NCBI GenBank assembly: GCA_000381565.1
Contig: KB906724.1
Coordinates: 1,662,766-1,726,765 of the forward strand
Direction of reading: 5' to 3'
Length of the DNA: 64,000 nucleotides
Origin: Oxalobacteraceae bacterium AB_14
GTDB lineage: Bacteria > Pseudomonadota > Gammaproteobacteria > Burkholderiales > Burkholderiaceae_D
The translations under genes were made by a program, and so were the position numbers. How positions within the stretch are numbered: position 1 is the first letter of the stretch; the number at the start of each line of letters is the position of its first letter. Below, in pieces: positions 20,249 to 30,648 of the stretch. Below the pieces are notes generated by a model. It saw nothing but the letters and a program-made list of their open reading frames with translations. It made no database searches and was not told where the DNA came from.

Positions 20249-20656
20249 ATGAACTCCTTGTTCAATCTGGTTATCGTAGTGCAGGTCATTTCCGCAATCA
20301 GCATTATCGGCCTGGTATTGCTGCAGCATGGTAAGGGCGCGGATATGGGCGCGGCCTTCGGTTCGGGCGCTTCGGGCAGCCTGTTCGGCGCGACCGGCTC
20401 GTCGAACTTCATGTCCAAGTCGACCGGCGTCGCCGCCGCGATCTTCTTCAGCGCCACGCTGGCCCTGTCCTACATCTCGACCCAGCACGGCAGCGGCGCT
20501 GTCAGCGGCGGCGTGATGGACAAGGCATTGCCGGCGGCGCCAGCTCCGGCTCCGGCGACCGGCGCGGCAGCGATCCCTACCGCGCCAGCGGCAGCACCTG
20601 CGGTGGCGCCAGCCGCTCCGGCAGCGACGGGTCCTGCAGCATCGATCCCAAAGTAA
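20249..20656 (+). CDS. secG: Preprotein translocase subunit SecG
   Basis: SecG is the small, non-essential membrane subunit of the SecYEG export channel. This 135-residue protein has two membrane helices (LFNLVIVVQVISAISIIGLV, and TGVAAAIFFSATLALSYI) around the conserved cytosolic loop LLQHGKGADMGAAFGSGASGSLFGATGSSNF. A long Ala/Pro-rich tail (residues 95-135) replaces the shorter tail of E. coli SecG, as in many betaproteobacteria. It is co-transcribed with tpiA in all likelihood and the next feature is a separately promoted tRNA gene. Confidence 0.96.
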   Translation: MNSLFNLVIVVQVISAISIIGLVLLQHGKGADMGAAFGSGASGSLFGATGSSNFMSKSTGVAAAIFFSATLALSYISTQHGSGAVSGGVMDKALPAAPAPAPATGAAAIPTAPAAAPAVAPAAPAATGPAASIPK

Positions 20657-20860
20657 TATAATAATGAACTAGTTGTGAAGTTCAGCAATTCCCTTAGCAA
20701 CTTTTTAAGTTGTTTGCTCATTGTTTTGGCAGTACATTAGCGTTGCAAGCTAGAAAAACAATTCAGAGTGAAAAGAAGCAAAGATTTATCGTTTTTCTTC
20801 TTGTTTTGGCGCAATACGGATTAACAACCGCGTGAAAACACAGTAGAATAGCGGCCTTAC
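20657..20860. other. AT-rich intergenic stretch between secG and tRNA-Leu
   Basis: This 204-base stretch is much richer in A+T than the rest of the window. It holds a weak CAACTT/AAGTTG stem followed by T-rich sequence near 20699-20725, possibly the secG transcript end, and the tRNA promoter at its right edge. No open frame with a ribosome site is convincing. Confidence 0.5.
20821..20849 (+). promoter_or_regulatory. Promoter of tRNA-Leu
   Basis: TTAACA (20821-20826) and TAGAAT (20844-20849) with a 17-base spacer place a start about 6 bases before the mature tRNA at 20861. A G+C-rich discriminator (GCGGCC) follows the -10 box, as is usual for stable RNA promoters. Confidence 0.75.
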
Positions 20861-20945
20861 GCCGACGTGGTGAAATTGGTAGACACGCTATCTTGAGGGG
20901 GTAGTGGCGCAAGCTGTACGAGTTCGAGTCTCGTCGTCGGCACCA
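20861..20945 (+). tRNA. tRNA-Leu (anticodon GAG)
   Basis: The 85-base gene folds as a class II tRNA. The acceptor stem GCCGACG pairs with CGTCGGC (20935-20941), followed by discriminator A and an encoded CCA. The D-arm contains AATTGGTAGACA. The anticodon stem CTATC/GGTAG closes a loop with GAG at 20895-20897. There is a long variable arm and a T-arm with GTTCGAGTC. It reads CUC/CUU leucine codons. It has its own promoter and is followed by a terminator-like hairpin before nuoA. Confidence 0.97.
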
Positions 20946-20955
20946 GAAATATAAG

Positions 20956-20997
20956 GCCAGCAAGGGAGCACCGAAGTGTACCTGAGCTGGCTTTTTT
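20956..20997 (+). terminator. Terminator-like hairpin after tRNA-Leu
   Basis: GCCAGC (20956-20961) can pair with GCTGGC (20986-20991), followed directly by six T residues. The loop is long (24 bases), so strength is uncertain. It would separate tRNA-Leu from the nuo operon or act as a partial terminator before it. Confidence 0.6.
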
Positions 20998-21052
20998 ACG
21001 AGGATGTGTCGTTCGATCCTGGTCTAAGCAGTTTTACGATTGGGGCGAACGT

Positions 21053-21074
21053 TAAGAGCACCGCAGAGCACCGC
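21053..21074. repeat. Short direct repeat in the nuo leader
   Basis: The ten-base unit GAGCACCGCA occurs twice in a row with no spacer just before nuoA. A related GAGCACCGAAGTGT lies in the loop of the preceding hairpin. The meaning is unknown. Confidence 0.5.
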
Positions 21075-21117
21075 AGTGTGTCCTTTTAACCGACCGTTCA
21101 ATATAAGCTCATCAATC

Positions 21118-21477
21118 GTGAACCTCGAAAATTATCTCCCCGTCCTGTTGTTCATCCTCGTCGGTCTCGGCGTAGGCATCGCTCCCCAAGTTCTGGGTCA
21201 CATCCTTGGGCCCAACAAGCCAGATGCGGCCAAGCTCTCCCCGTATGAATGCGGCTTCGAAGCGTTCGAAGACGCGCGCATGAAATTCGACGTGCGTTAC
21301 TACCTCGTCGCAATCCTCTTTATTTTGTTCGATCTGGAAACGGCATTCTTCTTCCCGTGGGGCGTATCCATGCGCGAACTGGGCTGGAACGGATTCCTGG
21401 TGATGATGTGCTTCATCGCTGAATTCGTCGTCGGTTTTTGGTATATCTGGAAGAAAGGTGCCCTTGATTGGGAATAA
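21118..21477 (+). CDS. nuoA: NADH-quinone oxidoreductase subunit A
   Basis: The first gene of the complex I operon encodes a 119-residue inner-membrane subunit with three helices. The conserved loop [22 protein letters not shown] carries the cysteine-containing segment that nears the quinone cavity, and [14 protein letters not shown] is the second helix signature. I chose GTG 21118 because the protein then opens [13 protein letters not shown], as in relatives; the frame is open further upstream without a ribosome site. nuoB begins four bases after the stop. Confidence 0.97.
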   Translation: MNLENYLPVLLFILVGLGVGIAPQVLGHILGPNKPDAAKLSPYECGFEAFEDARMKFDVRYYLVAILFILFDLETAFFFPWGVSMRELGWNGFLVMMCFIAEFVVGFWYIWKKGALDWE

Positions 21478-21480
21478 GCC

Positions 21481-21957
21481 ATGGCTATTGAAGGCGTATT
21501 AAACGAAGGTTTCATCACCACCTCGGCCGACAAGCTGATCAACTGGGCGCGCACGGGTTCGATGTTCCCGATGACGTTCGGTCTGGCATGCTGTGCGGTT
21601 GAAATGATGCACGTGGGCGCAGCCCGTTACGACATGGACCGCTTCGGCGTCGTGTTCCGTCCATCGCCACGTCAGTCCGACGTGATGATCGTGGCCGGCA
21701 CGCTGTGCAACAAGATGGCGCCCGCGCTGCGCAAGGTCTACGACCAGATGCCGGAACCGCGCTGGGTCATCTCGATGGGCTCCTGCGCCAACGGCGGCGG
21801 CTATTATCACTACTCCTACTCCGTGGTGCGCGGTTGCGACCGCATTGTGCCAGTCGATGTCTATGTGCCGGGCTGCCCGCCGACGGCTGAGGCTCTGCTG
21901 TACGGCATCATGCAGCTGCAAAACAAGATCAAGCGCACCAATACGATCGCACGCTAA
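21481..21957 (+). CDS. nuoB: NADH-quinone oxidoreductase subunit B
   Basis: This 158-residue peripheral-arm subunit carries iron-sulfur cluster N2, the last electron carrier before quinone. Its four ligands are visible: the adjacent cysteines in [11 protein letters not shown], one in [16 protein letters not shown], and one in [15 protein letters not shown]. Length is normal for alpha/betaproteobacteria. It starts three bases after nuoA and ends 18 bases before nuoC. Confidence 0.98.
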   Translation: MAIEGVLNEGFITTSADKLINWARTGSMFPMTFGLACCAVEMMHVGAARYDMDRFGVVFRPSPRQSDVMIVAGTLCNKMAPALRKVYDQMPEPRWVISMGSCANGGGYYHYSYSVVRGCDRIVPVDVYVPGCPPTAEALLYGIMQLQNKIKRTNTIAR

Positions 21958-21975
21958 CGGGGTCGCTTCACAAAT

Positions 21976-22566
21976 ATGACTACACATTTAGAACAACTGC
22001 AAACCGCCCTCGGCACTGCCCTGGGCGATCGCGTTTCCACCACCGTGGCGTTGGGCGAAATCACGCTGGTCGTGAAAGCCGCCGACTACTACGGCGTGAT
22101 GCAAACGCTGCGCGACGACAAGTCGCTGGGCTTCGATCAACTGATCGACCTGGCCGGCGTCGACTACCTGAACTACGGTGAAGGCGCCTGGGACGGCCTG
22201 CGATTCGCAGTGGTCGTTCATCTGCTGTCCGTCAAGCACAACTGGCGCGTGCGCGTGCGCGCGTTCTGCGCCGACGACGAGATGCCGCTGCTGCCGTCGC
22301 TGATCCCGCTGTGGCGCGCCGTCAACTGGTACGAGCGCGAAGCGTTCGACATGTTCGGCATCCTGTTCGAAGGTCACAACGACCTGCGCCGCATCCTGAC
22401 CGACTACGGTTTCATCGGCCATCCGTTCCGCAAGGACTTCCCGGTATCGGGCTATGTCGAAATGCGTTACGACCCCGAGCAGAAGCGCGTGATCTACCAG
22501 CCGGTCACCATCGAGCCGCGTGAAAACGTGCCGCGCGTGATCCGCGAAGAAAACTACGGGAAGTAA
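21976..22566 (+). CDS. nuoC: NADH-quinone oxidoreductase subunit C
   Basis: This is the 30-kDa subunit of complex I, 196 residues, which helps build the connecting part next to NuoD. The signature [29 protein letters not shown] is near the C-terminal half, followed by GHPFRKDFP. In E. coli this domain is fused to NuoD; here the two are separate genes four bases apart, the ancestral arrangement seen in alpha- and betaproteobacteria. Confidence 0.98.
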   Translation: MTTHLEQLQTALGTALGDRVSTTVALGEITLVVKAADYYGVMQTLRDDKSLGFDQLIDLAGVDYLNYGEGAWDGLRFAVVVHLLSVKHNWRVRVRAFCADDEMPLLPSLIPLWRAVNWYEREAFDMFGILFEGHNDLRRILTDYGFIGHPFRKDFPVSGYVEMRYDPEQKRVIYQPVTIEPRENVPRVIREENYGK

Positions 22567-22570
22567 AACA

Positions 22571-23824
22571 ATGGCTGAAATTAAGAACTACACCCTGAAC
22601 TTCGGTCCGCAACACCCGGCCGCGCACGGCGTGCTGCGCCTGGTGCTGGAGCTGGACGGCGAAGTCATCCAGCGCGCCGACCCGCACATCGGCCTGCTGC
22701 ACCGCGGCACCGAGAAACTGGCTGAACAGAAGACCTACCTGCAGTCCGTGCCCTATATGGACCGCCTCGACTACGTCTCGATGATGTGCAACGAGCACGC
22801 CTACGTGATGGCCATCGAGAAGCTGCTGGGCCTGGAAGTGCCGCTGCGCGCGCAATACATCCGCGTGATGTTCGACGAGATCACCCGCATCCTGAACCAC
22901 CTGATGTGGCTGGGCGCGCACGCGCTCGACGTCGGCGCCATGGGCCCGTTCCTGTACTGCTTCCGCGACCGCGAAGACCTGTTCGACTGCTACGAAGCGG
23001 TGTCGGGCGCGCGCATGCACGCGGCCTACTACCGTCCGGGCGGCGTGTATCGCGACCTGCCGGACGCGATGCCGCAGCACAAGCCGTCGATCATCCGCTC
23101 GGCCAAGGCCGTCGCCGGCCTGAACGAACACCGCCAGGGTTCGCTGCTGGACTTCATCGAAGCGTTCACCGGCCGTTTCCCGACCTACGTCGACGAATAC
23201 GAAACGCTGTTGACCGATAATCGAATCTGGAAGCAGCGGACCGTCGGCATCGGCGTGGTGGCGCCGGAAGATGCGCTGGCGATGGGCTTCACCGGCGCCA
23301 TGCTGCGCGGCTCGGGCATCGAATGGGATCTGCGCAAGCACCAGCCTTACGAAGTGTACGATTTGATGGACTTCGACGTGCCGATCGGCACCAACGGCGA
23401 CTGCTACGACCGCTACCTGGTGCGCGTGGAAGAACTGCGCCAGTCGAACAAGATCATCAAGCAGTGCGTGGAATGGCTGCGCAACAATCCTGGTCCGGTC
23501 ATGACCGACAACCGCAAGGTGGCGCCTCCGGGCCGCGTCGACATGAAGACCAATATGGAATCGCTGATTCACCACTTCAAGCTGTTTACCGAGGGCTTCC
23601 ACGTGCCGCCGGGCGAAGCGTACAGCGCGGTGGAGCATCCGAAGGGCGAGTTCGGCATCTATCTGATTTCCGATGGCGCCAACAAGCCGTACCGCATGAA
23701 GCTGCGCGCTCCCGATTACGCGCACTTGCAATCGCTCGATGAAATGGCGCGCGGCCACATGATTGCCGACGCCGTGACCATCATCGGTACGCAAGATATC
23801 GTGTTCGGCAGTATCGACCGCTAA
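22571..23824 (+). CDS. nuoD: NADH-quinone oxidoreductase subunit D
   Basis: The 49-kDa subunit, 417 residues, lines the quinone-binding pocket together with NuoB. It is related to [NiFe] hydrogenase large subunits but lacks their metal-binding cysteines. Typical segments are [21 protein letters not shown] at the N terminus with the quinone-site histidine, [13 protein letters not shown], and [10 protein letters not shown] to [12 protein letters not shown]. The C terminus [18 protein letters not shown] is the usual ending. Length and position are normal. Confidence 0.98.
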   Translation: MAEIKNYTLNFGPQHPAAHGVLRLVLELDGEVIQRADPHIGLLHRGTEKLAEQKTYLQSVPYMDRLDYVSMMCNEHAYVMAIEKLLGLEVPLRAQYIRVMFDEITRILNHLMWLGAHALDVGAMGPFLYCFRDREDLFDCYEAVSGARMHAAYYRPGGVYRDLPDAMPQHKPSIIRSAKAVAGLNEHRQGSLLDFIEAFTGRFPTYVDEYETLLTDNRIWKQRTVGIGVVAPEDALAMGFTGAMLRGSGIEWDLRKHQPYEVYDLMDFDVPIGTNGDCYDRYLVRVEELRQSNKIIKQCVEWLRNNPGPVMTDNRKVAPPGRVDMKTNMESLIHHFKLFTEGFHVPPGEAYSAVEHPKGEFGIYLISDGANKPYRMKLRAPDYAHLQSLDEMARGHMIADAVTIIGTQDIVFGSIDR

Positions 23825-23833
23825 GGAAAAAGT

Positions 23834-24313
23834 ATGTTGTTATCAGAGCAGTGCTACAAAAAAATCGACCGCGAGCTGGCCAAGTATCCGGCCGACCAGC
23901 GTCAGTCGGCCGTGATGGCCGCGCTGGCCCACGCCCAGGTTGAACTGGGTTGGATCTCGTCGGACGTGATGGCGGAACTGGCCGACTACATCCGCATGCC
24001 GGCCATCGCCGTGCAGGAAGTCGCGACTTTCTACAATATGTACAACCTGAAGCCGGTCGGCAAGCACAAGATTTCGGTGTGCACCAACCTGCCATGCGCC
24101 TTGTCGGGCGGCGTGCGCGCGGCCAACCACCTGAAGGAAAAGCTGGGCATCGACTTCCGTGGCACCACGGACGACGGCGCTTTCACGCTGGTGGAAGGCG
24201 AGTGCATGGGCGCTTGCGGCGACGCGCCGGTGATGCTGGTGAACGATCAGCGCATGTGCAGCTTCATGTCCAACGACAAGATCGACACCCTGGTGGAGGA
24301 ATTGAAGAAATGA
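23834..24313 (+). CDS. nuoE: NADH-quinone oxidoreductase subunit E
   Basis: The 159-residue subunit binds the [2Fe-2S] cluster N1a beside the FMN subunit. Ligand cysteines are visible in [11 protein letters not shown] and [13 protein letters not shown]. The fold is thioredoxin-like, with an N-terminal helical part ([23 protein letters not shown]). Its stop overlaps the nuoF start in ATGA, implying translational coupling and equal dosage. Confidence 0.98.
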   Translation: MLLSEQCYKKIDRELAKYPADQRQSAVMAALAHAQVELGWISSDVMAELADYIRMPAIAVQEVATFYNMYNLKPVGKHKISVCTNLPCALSGGVRAANHLKEKLGIDFRGTTDDGAFTLVEGECMGACGDAPVMLVNDQRMCSFMSNDKIDTLVEELKK

Positions 24314-25605
24314 CGTCACTCCACAATCGTCACATCGACCCAGTCATTCTCGCCGGCCTCGACGGCAAGAACTGGCACCTGGAAGATTACGTCAAGCGCG
24401 GCGGCTACAGCGCCCTGCGCAAGATCCTCGAAGAGAAGATCACCCCGGAACAAATCATCGCCGACCTGAAGGCGTCGTCGTTGCGCGGCCGTGGCGGCGC
24501 GGGCTTCCCGACCGGCCTGAAGTGGAGCTTCATGCCACGCCAGTTCCCTGGCCAGAAGTACCTGGTATGCAACTCAGATGAGGGCGAGCCGGGCACTTTC
24601 AAGGACCGCGACATCATGCGCTACAACCCGCATGCGCTGATCGAGGGCATGGCCATTGGCGCCTACGCCATGGGCATCACCGTGGGCTACAACTACATCC
24701 ACGGCGAGATCTTCGAGGTCTACACCCAGTTTGAAGATGCACTGGAAGAGGCGCGCGCCGCCGGCTTCCTGGGCGACAAGATCATGGGCAGCGAGTTCAG
24801 CTTCCAGCTGCACGCGCACCATGGTTATGGCGCCTACATCTGCGGCGAGGAAACCGCGCTGCTGGAATCGCTGGAGGGCAAAAAAGGCCAGCCGCGCTTC
24901 AAGCCGCCTTTCCCTGCGTCGTTCGGCCTGTACGGCAAGCCGACCACCATCAACAACACCGAGACCTTCGCGGCGGTGCCGTTCATCCTGAACATGGGTC
25001 CTGAAAAGTACCTGGGCATGGGACGTCCGAACAACGGCGGCTCGAAGATCTTCTCGATCTCCGGCGACGTTGAACTGCCGGGCAACTACGAGGTCCCGCT
25101 GGGCACCCCGTTCGCCAAACTGCTGGAACTGGCAGGCGGCATGCGCGGCGGCAAAAAGATCAAGGCTGTGATCCCTGGCGGCTCGTCCGCTCCGGTGATC
25201 CGCGGCGAACTGATGATGAACACCGACCTGGACTACGACTCGATCGCCAAGGCTGGCTCGATGCTCGGTTCGGGCGCCGTCATCGTCATGGATGAAACGC
25301 GTTGCATGGTCAAGGCAATGGAGCGTCTGGCTTACTTCTACTTTGAAGAGTCGTGCGGCCAGTGCACCCCATGCCGTGAAGGTACGGGTTGGATGTACCG
25401 CATGATACACCGCATCGAAAACGGCCAGGGACGTCCTTCGGACCTGGACGTGCTGAACTCGATCTGCGACAACATCCAGGGCCGCACCATTTGCGCGCTG
25501 GGCGATGCCGCGGCGATGCCGATGCGCGCGTTCATCAAGCAATTCCGCGAAGAATTTGAATATCACGTCGAGCACAAGCATTGCTTAGTGCCCGCTTACA
25601 TCTAA
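24310..25605 (+). CDS. nuoF: NADH-quinone oxidoreductase subunit F
   Basis: This 431-residue subunit oxidises NADH. It holds FMN and the [4Fe-4S] cluster N3. The nucleotide/FMN site shows [15 protein letters not shown] and [20 protein letters not shown], and the cluster ligands are in [15 protein letters not shown] with a later cysteine. The start is the ATG overlapping the nuoE stop; the same frame is open far upstream inside nuoE but that is not coding for NuoF. nuoG follows after 22 bases. Confidence 0.98.
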   Translation: MTSLHNRHIDPVILAGLDGKNWHLEDYVKRGGYSALRKILEEKITPEQIIADLKASSLRGRGGAGFPTGLKWSFMPRQFPGQKYLVCNSDEGEPGTFKDRDIMRYNPHALIEGMAIGAYAMGITVGYNYIHGEIFEVYTQFEDALEEARAAGFLGDKIMGSEFSFQLHAHHGYGAYICGEETALLESLEGKKGQPRFKPPFPASFGLYGKPTTINNTETFAAVPFILNMGPEKYLGMGRPNNGGSKIFSISGDVELPGNYEVPLGTPFAKLLELAGGMRGGKKIKAVIPGGSSAPVIRGELMMNTDLDYDSIAKAGSMLGSGAVIVMDETRCMVKAMERLAYFYFEESCGQCTPCREGTGWMYRMIHRIENGQGRPSDLDVLNSICDNIQGRTICALGDAAAMPMRAFIKQFREEFEYHVEHKHCLVPAYI

Positions 25606-25627
25606 GCTGCGTCAGGTAACGATCACC

Positions 25628-27961
25628 ATGGTTGAAATCGAAATAGACGGCAAAAAAGTCGAAGTCCCTGCTGGTAGCATGGTGATGGACGCCGCCAACA
25701 AATTGGGAACCTACATTCCGCACTTCTGCTATCACAAGAAATTGTCGATCGCTGCGAACTGCCGTATGTGCCTCGTCGAAGTGGAAAAGGCCCCCAAGCC
25801 TTTGCCAGCATGCGCAACGCCGGTCTCGGCAGGCATGATTGTGCGCTCCGCTTCGGACAAGGCCGTGCAGGCACAGAAGTCGGTGATGGAATTCCTGCTG
25901 ATTAACCACCCGCTGGACTGCCCGATCTGCGATCAGGGCGGCGAGTGCCAGTTGCAAGACTTGGCAGTCGGCTACGGCAAGGGCGAATCGCGCTACGAAG
26001 AAGACAAGCGCGTCGTCGTGCCGAAAGATGCCGGCCCGCTGGTCTCCATGCAGGAGATGGCGCGCTGCATCCAGTGCACCCGTTGCGTACGTTTCGGCCA
26101 GGAAGTGGCCGGCGTGATGGAGCTGGGCATGATCGGCCGCGGCGAACACTCGGAAATCACCGCCTTCGTCGGCCAGACCGTCAACTCTGAGATGTCCGGC
26201 AACATGATCGACCTGTGCCCGGTAGGCGCGCTGACGTCGAAGCCGTTCCGCTACAGCGCCCGTTCGTGGGAACTGTCGCGCCGCAAATCGGTCTCGCCGC
26301 ACGACGGCCTGGGCGCCAACCTGATCGTTCAGGTCAAGGCTGGCAAGGTCAAGCGCGTGCTGCCGCTGGAAAACGACGCCGTCAACGAGTGCTGGATTTC
26401 CGACAAGGACCGCTTCTCGTACGAAGGCCTGGAAGCCGCCGACCGTCTGACCCAGCCGATGCTGAAGCAGGGCGGCGAGTGGAAAGAAGTCGATTGGCAG
26501 ACCGCGCTGGAATATGTCGCGCACGGCCTGAAGAACATCAAGCACGAACACGGCGCCAACGCGCTGGCCGCACTGGCCACGCCGCACTCGACGCTGGAAG
26601 AACTGCACCTGCTGCAAAAGCTGACCCGCGCCATGGGCTCGGACAGCGTGGACACGCGCCTGCGTCACAGCGACTTCTCGCTGAGCGATGTGACCCCTTG
26701 GCTGGGCATGTCGATCACCGAGTTCGGCCAGCTGAACCGTGCGTTCGTCATCGGCTCGTTCCTGCGCAAGGATCACCCGCTGCTGGCTACCCGTCTGCGC
26801 ACGGCAGTGAAGGGCGGCGCCAAGCTGTCCATCCTGCACGCGACCGACGACGACCAGCTGATGAACATCGCGAACAAGATGATCGTGGCTCCGTCGGAGT
26901 GGCTGTCGGCACTGTCGCAAGTGGTCGTCGCTGTTGCCAAAGCCAAGGAAGTATCGGCTCCTGCCGGCTTCGAAGGCGTACAAGCTTCCGACGTCGCCAA
27001 CGCGATCGCCGCTTCGCTGATCTCCGGCGACGCATCGTCAACAACTAAGGCTGTCTTCCTGGGTAACGCGGCAACGCAGCACCCACAGGCCGCCGCGTTG
27101 CACGCCGCCGCACAATGGATCGCCGAACAAACCGGCGCCAAGCTGGGCTACCTGACCGAAGCCGCCAACACCGTCGGCGCTTACATCGTCAACGCCAACG
27201 GCGCCAAAGTGCCAGCATTCTCCGAGCAGAAGCAAGCCTACGTGCTGCTGAACGCCGAGCCTGAGCTGGACGCACACAACCCGCAAGCCGCCGCCGCCGC
27301 ACTGAAACACGCGGAGATGGTCGTGGTCCTGTCGGCCTACAAGCACGGCATGGAATACGCCGACGTGCTGCTGCCGGTCTCGCCATTCAGCGAAACATCG
27401 GGCACCTTCGTCAACTGCGAAGGCCGCGCGCAAAGCTTCAACGGCACCGTCAAGCCGCTGCTGGAAACCCGCCCTGCGTGGAAAGTCCTGCGCGTGCTGG
27501 GTAACATCCTCGGCCTGGCCGGTTTCGACTACGACACTTCCGAAGCGATCCGCGACGAAGTGCTGGGCGCCGGCGTGACCGACCTGTCGGCCAAGCTGAA
27601 CAACACCTCCAAGCAAGCTGTCGTTGCAGCCTCCGCTGCTTCCACCGGTACGGAACGTATCGCCGACGTGCCTATCTACTTCGCCGACGCCGTAGTGCGC
27701 CGCGCCGAGTCGCTGCAAAAGATGGCCGACGCGGCTGCGCCCAAAGCGCACCTGTCGACCGCCCTGGCGCAGCAACTGGGTGTCGCCGCCGGCGACAAGG
27801 TCAAGGTCACGCAAGGTTCCGGCAGCGCGATCCTGGTCGCCGCTGTTGATGCCAAACTGCCAGCCACCGCAGTCCGTGTCGCCGCCGCTCATGCGTCGAC
27901 CGCTGCACTGGGCGGCATGTTCGGTTCCATCACCGTTGAAAAAGCAGGGGAGGGTAAATAA
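25628..27961 (+). CDS. nuoG: NADH-quinone oxidoreductase subunit G
   Basis: The largest peripheral subunit, 777 residues, carries several iron-sulfur clusters. The N-terminal [2Fe-2S] domain has [29 protein letters not shown] in pieces. The His-Cys cluster site is [18 protein letters not shown], and another cluster is in [16 protein letters not shown] with [15 protein letters not shown]. The rest is a molybdopterin-oxidoreductase-like domain without cofactor, more Ala-rich and variable from about residue 430. The stop and the nuoH start share one base (TAATG). Confidence 0.97.
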   Translation: MVEIEIDGKKVEVPAGSMVMDAANKLGTYIPHFCYHKKLSIAANCRMCLVEVEKAPKPLPACATPVSAGMIVRSASDKAVQAQKSVMEFLLINHPLDCPICDQGGECQLQDLAVGYGKGESRYEEDKRVVVPKDAGPLVSMQEMARCIQCTRCVRFGQEVAGVMELGMIGRGEHSEITAFVGQTVNSEMSGNMIDLCPVGALTSKPFRYSARSWELSRRKSVSPHDGLGANLIVQVKAGKVKRVLPLENDAVNECWISDKDRFSYEGLEAADRLTQPMLKQGGEWKEVDWQTALEYVAHGLKNIKHEHGANALAALATPHSTLEELHLLQKLTRAMGSDSVDTRLRHSDFSLSDVTPWLGMSITEFGQLNRAFVIGSFLRKDHPLLATRLRTAVKGGAKLSILHATDDDQLMNIANKMIVAPSEWLSALSQVVVAVAKAKEVSAPAGFEGVQASDVANAIAASLISGDASSTTKAVFLGNAATQHPQAAALHAAAQWIAEQTGAKLGYLTEAANTVGAYIVNANGAKVPAFSEQKQAYVLLNAEPELDAHNPQAAAAALKHAEMVVVLSAYKHGMEYADVLLPVSPFSETSGTFVNCEGRAQSFNGTVKPLLETRPAWKVLRVLGNILGLAGFDYDTSEAIRDEVLGAGVTDLSAKLNNTSKQAVVAASAASTGTERIADVPIYFADAVVRRAESLQKMADAAAPKAHLSTALAQQLGVAAGDKVKVTQGSGSAILVAAVDAKLPATAVRVAAAHASTAALGGMFGSITVEKAGEGK

Positions 27962-29043
27962 TGGCTCTGCCTGAATTCGTCAATACCATCAACGCCACCG
28001 GCGCGCAAACGCTGGGGCAGTTCTGGCCGCTGGCCTGGGCGCTGATCCGCGTCGTCGTCGTGCTGCTGCCGCTGATGGGCCTGGTTGCCTATCTGACGCT
28101 GTGGGAACGTAAGTTCATCGGCTGGATCCAGATCCGCGTCGGTCCCAACCGCGTCGGCCCGATGGGCCTGCTGCAGCCGATCGCCGATGCGCTCAAGCTG
28201 CTGTTCAAAGAAATCATCACGCCGGCCAAGGCCAACCGCGGCCTGTTCGTGATCGGTCCTATCATGACCATCATGCCGGCGCTGGCCGCATGGGCGGTGG
28301 TGCCGTTCGGCGCCGAGGCCGTGCTGGCCAACGTCAACGCCGGCCTGCTGCTGCTGATGGCGATCACCTCGATGGAAGTCTACGGCATCATCATCGCCGG
28401 CTGGGCGTCGAACTCGAAGTACTCGTTCATGGGCGCGATGCGCGCTTCGGCCCAGATGATCTCCTACGAAATCCCGATGGGCTTCGTGCTGGTGGTCGTA
28501 CTGATGGTGTCCGGTTCGCTGAACTTCGGCGACATCGTCGCCGGCCAGCAGAAGGGCATGTTCGCAGAACACGGCCTGAACATCCTGTCGTGGAACTGGC
28601 TGCCGCTGCTGCCGCTGTTCGTGGTCTACCTGACCTCGGGCCTGGCGGAGTGCAACCGTCACCCGTTCGACGTGGTCGAGGGCGAGTCCGAGATCGTTGC
28701 CGGCCACATGGTCGAGTACTCGGGCATGGCCTACGCCATGTTCATGCTGGCCGAATACGCCAACATGATTTTGATCGCGACCCTGGGTTCGATCATGTTC
28801 CTGGGCGGCTGGTCCGCACCGTTTGCCTTCCTCGAATTCTGGGGCGGTTTCGGCGGCTTCTTCTGGTTGTTCGCCAAGGCGTTCTTCCTGGTGTCCGTCT
28901 TCATCTGGGTGCGCGGTACTTTCCCACGCTACCGTTATGACCAGATCATGCGTCTGGGCTGGAAAGTGTTTATCCCTCTGACGCTGGTGTACCTGGTGTT
29001 CGTGGCCGGCTGGATGCAGACATCCTGGAATATCTGGAAGTAA
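27961..29043 (+). CDS. nuoH: NADH-quinone oxidoreductase subunit H
   Basis: This 360-residue membrane subunit links the peripheral arm to the proton-pumping arm and forms part of the quinone tunnel. It has about eight helices. Signature segments are [25 protein letters not shown] in parts, [20 protein letters not shown] with conserved acidic residues, and [27 protein letters not shown] text near the C terminus. It overlaps nuoG by one base and precedes nuoI by 12 bases. Confidence 0.97.
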   Translation: MALPEFVNTINATGAQTLGQFWPLAWALIRVVVVLLPLMGLVAYLTLWERKFIGWIQIRVGPNRVGPMGLLQPIADALKLLFKEIITPAKANRGLFVIGPIMTIMPALAAWAVVPFGAEAVLANVNAGLLLLMAITSMEVYGIIIAGWASNSKYSFMGAMRASAQMISYEIPMGFVLVVVLMVSGSLNFGDIVAGQQKGMFAEHGLNILSWNWLPLLPLFVVYLTSGLAECNRHPFDVVEGESEIVAGHMVEYSGMAYAMFMLAEYANMILIATLGSIMFLGGWSAPFAFLEFWGGFGGFFWLFAKAFFLVSVFIWVRGTFPRYRYDQIMRLGWKVFIPLTLVYLVFVAGWMQTSWNIWK

Positions 29044-29055
29044 GGACTGGAAAAA

Positions 29056-29544
29056 ATGGAACGTTTAAAAGACTTTATCGGCAGCTTCATGCTGACCGAA
29101 TTGATCAAAGGGATGGCGCTGACGGGCAAGTATATGTTCTCGCGCAAGATCACCGTGCAGTACCCGGAAGAGAAGACGCCGATGTCGCCACGCTTCCGCG
29201 GCCTGCACGCCCTGCGCCGCTATCCGAATGGTGAAGAACGCTGCATCGCCTGCAAACTGTGCGAAGCAGTGTGCCCGGCGATGGCGATCACCATCGAATC
29301 CGAGCAGCGCGACGACGGTTCGCGCCGCACCACGCGTTACGACATCGATCTGACCAAGTGCATCTTCTGCGGTTTCTGCGAAGAGTCGTGCCCGGTTGAT
29401 TCGATCGTTGAAACGCACGTGCTGGAATACCACGGCGAGAAACGCGGCGATCTGTACTACACGAAAGAGATGCTGCTGGCCGTTGGCGATCGTTACGAAA
29501 ACGAGATCGCCGCAGCCCGCGCAGCGGACGCTCCTTACCGCTGA
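29056..29544 (+). CDS. nuoI: NADH-quinone oxidoreductase subunit I
   Basis: The 162-residue ferredoxin-like subunit binds two [4Fe-4S] clusters (N6a, N6b). Both motifs are clear: [16 protein letters not shown] and [16 protein letters not shown]. An N-terminal amphipathic part ([20 protein letters not shown]) anchors it to the membrane arm. The stop is followed by a 97-base gap, the largest inside the nuo operon, which contains a small perfect hairpin. Confidence 0.98.
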   Translation: MERLKDFIGSFMLTELIKGMALTGKYMFSRKITVQYPEEKTPMSPRFRGLHALRRYPNGEERCIACKLCEAVCPAMAITIESEQRDDGSRRTTRYDIDLTKCIFCGFCEESCPVDSIVETHVLEYHGEKRGDLYYTKEMLLAVGDRYENEIAAARAADAPYR

Positions 29545-29565
29545 TGAAATGCGGCTGGTCCTTAA

Positions 29566-29581
29566 CCTCGCCAAGGCGAGG
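29566..29581. other. Hairpin in the nuoI-nuoJ gap
   Basis: CCTCGCC AA GGCGAGG is a perfect seven-base inverted repeat. The two-base spacer is too tight for a stable loop unless the innermost pair opens. No T-run follows, so termination is unlikely; an mRNA-processing or stability role is possible. Confidence 0.45.
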
Positions 29582-29641
29582 CCAAGGCACGCCGCAAATC
29601 ACTAGCGTGTCGATCAATAATGTACGTCTCTTGGGTTAGTT

Positions 29642-30295
29642 ATGGAATTTAAAACTGCTTTGTTCTACGCCTTCTCAGCCATCATGATATTGGCTGCGAC
29701 GCGCGTTATCACGGCCCGCAATCCGGTCCACGCCGCACTGTTCCTGGTGCTGGCGTTCTTCTCGGCTGCCGGCATCTGGATGCTGCTGGAGGCTGAGTTC
29801 CTCGCCATCGTGCTGGTACTGGTTTATGTCGGCGCCGTCATGGTGCTGTTCCTGTTCGTGGTCATGATGCTCGACATCGATACGGACAAGATGCGCGAAG
29901 GCTTCTGGGGCTACTTGCCGCTGGCGTCCTTCGTCGGCGTCATCATCGTGCTGGAAATGGCTGCCGTGCTGTGGCGCTCCTTCCTGTCGTTCGACCAGCA
30001 GGCGGTCAACGCCGGCAACATCGGCGGCACCAAGGAACTGGGCATCCTGATCTACACCAAATACATCTACGGCTTTGAAATCGCCGGCGTCATCCTGCTG
30101 GTCGCGATCATCGCCGCCGTGGCGCTGACCCTGCGCAAGCGCAAGGACACCAAACATTTCGACCCTGCGGACGCGGTACGCGTCAAGCGCAATGATCGCC
30201 TGAAGATCGTCAAGATCGCGCCGGTGAGCGCGCGCGCAGCAGGCGCGGCTGATTCCGCCTTGCCCGGGTCGGCAGAAGTTAAGGAGGCACCATGA
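29642..30295 (+). CDS. nuoJ: NADH-quinone oxidoreductase subunit J
   Basis: This 217-residue membrane subunit has five helices. The third contains the pi-bulge region [19 protein letters not shown], which undergoes movement during turnover in known structures. Early helices read [23 protein letters not shown]. The C-terminal ~45 residues are a basic, soluble tail that is longer than in E. coli. Its stop overlaps the nuoK ATG (CATGA), implying coupled translation. Confidence 0.96.
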   Translation: MEFKTALFYAFSAIMILAATRVITARNPVHAALFLVLAFFSAAGIWMLLEAEFLAIVLVLVYVGAVMVLFLFVVMMLDIDTDKMREGFWGYLPLASFVGVIIVLEMAAVLWRSFLSFDQQAVNAGNIGGTKELGILIYTKYIYGFEIAGVILLVAIIAAVALTLRKRKDTKHFDPADAVRVKRNDRLKIVKIAPVSARAAGAADSALPGSAEVKEAP

Positions 30296-30600
30296 CGTTA
30301 TCGCTCGCTCACTACCTCGTTCTTGGCGCGATCCTGTTCGCGATCTCGATCGTCGGTATTTTCCTGAACCGCAAGAACATCATCGTTCTGCTGATGGCCA
30401 TCGAATTGATGCTGCTGGCAGTGAACATGAATTTCATCGCGTTCTCGCACTACCTGGGCGATGCGGCCGGGCAGATCTTTGTGTTCTTCATCTTGACCGT
30501 GGCGGCTGCCGAATCGGCAATCGGCCTCGCGATCCTGGTGGTGATGTTCCGTAACCTGGACACCATCAACGTTGAAGACCTCGATAGCCTGAAGGGTTGA
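30292..30600 (+). CDS. nuoK: NADH-quinone oxidoreductase subunit K
   Basis: The 102-residue membrane subunit has three helices, with two conserved membrane glutamates in [16 protein letters not shown] and [13 protein letters not shown] that take part in proton translocation. It begins with AAGGAGG seven bases before the ATG, a strong ribosome site inside the nuoJ tail. Length is the family norm. nuoL follows after 48 bases. Confidence 0.98.
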   Translation: MTLSLAHYLVLGAILFAISIVGIFLNRKNIIVLLMAIELMLLAVNMNFIAFSHYLGDAAGQIFVFFILTVAAAESAIGLAILVVMFRNLDTINVEDLDSLKG

Positions 30601-30648
30601 TCCCGTGGCTAAAGTTCAAACCTCGAAAAATAACGATTAAGGTTCATC

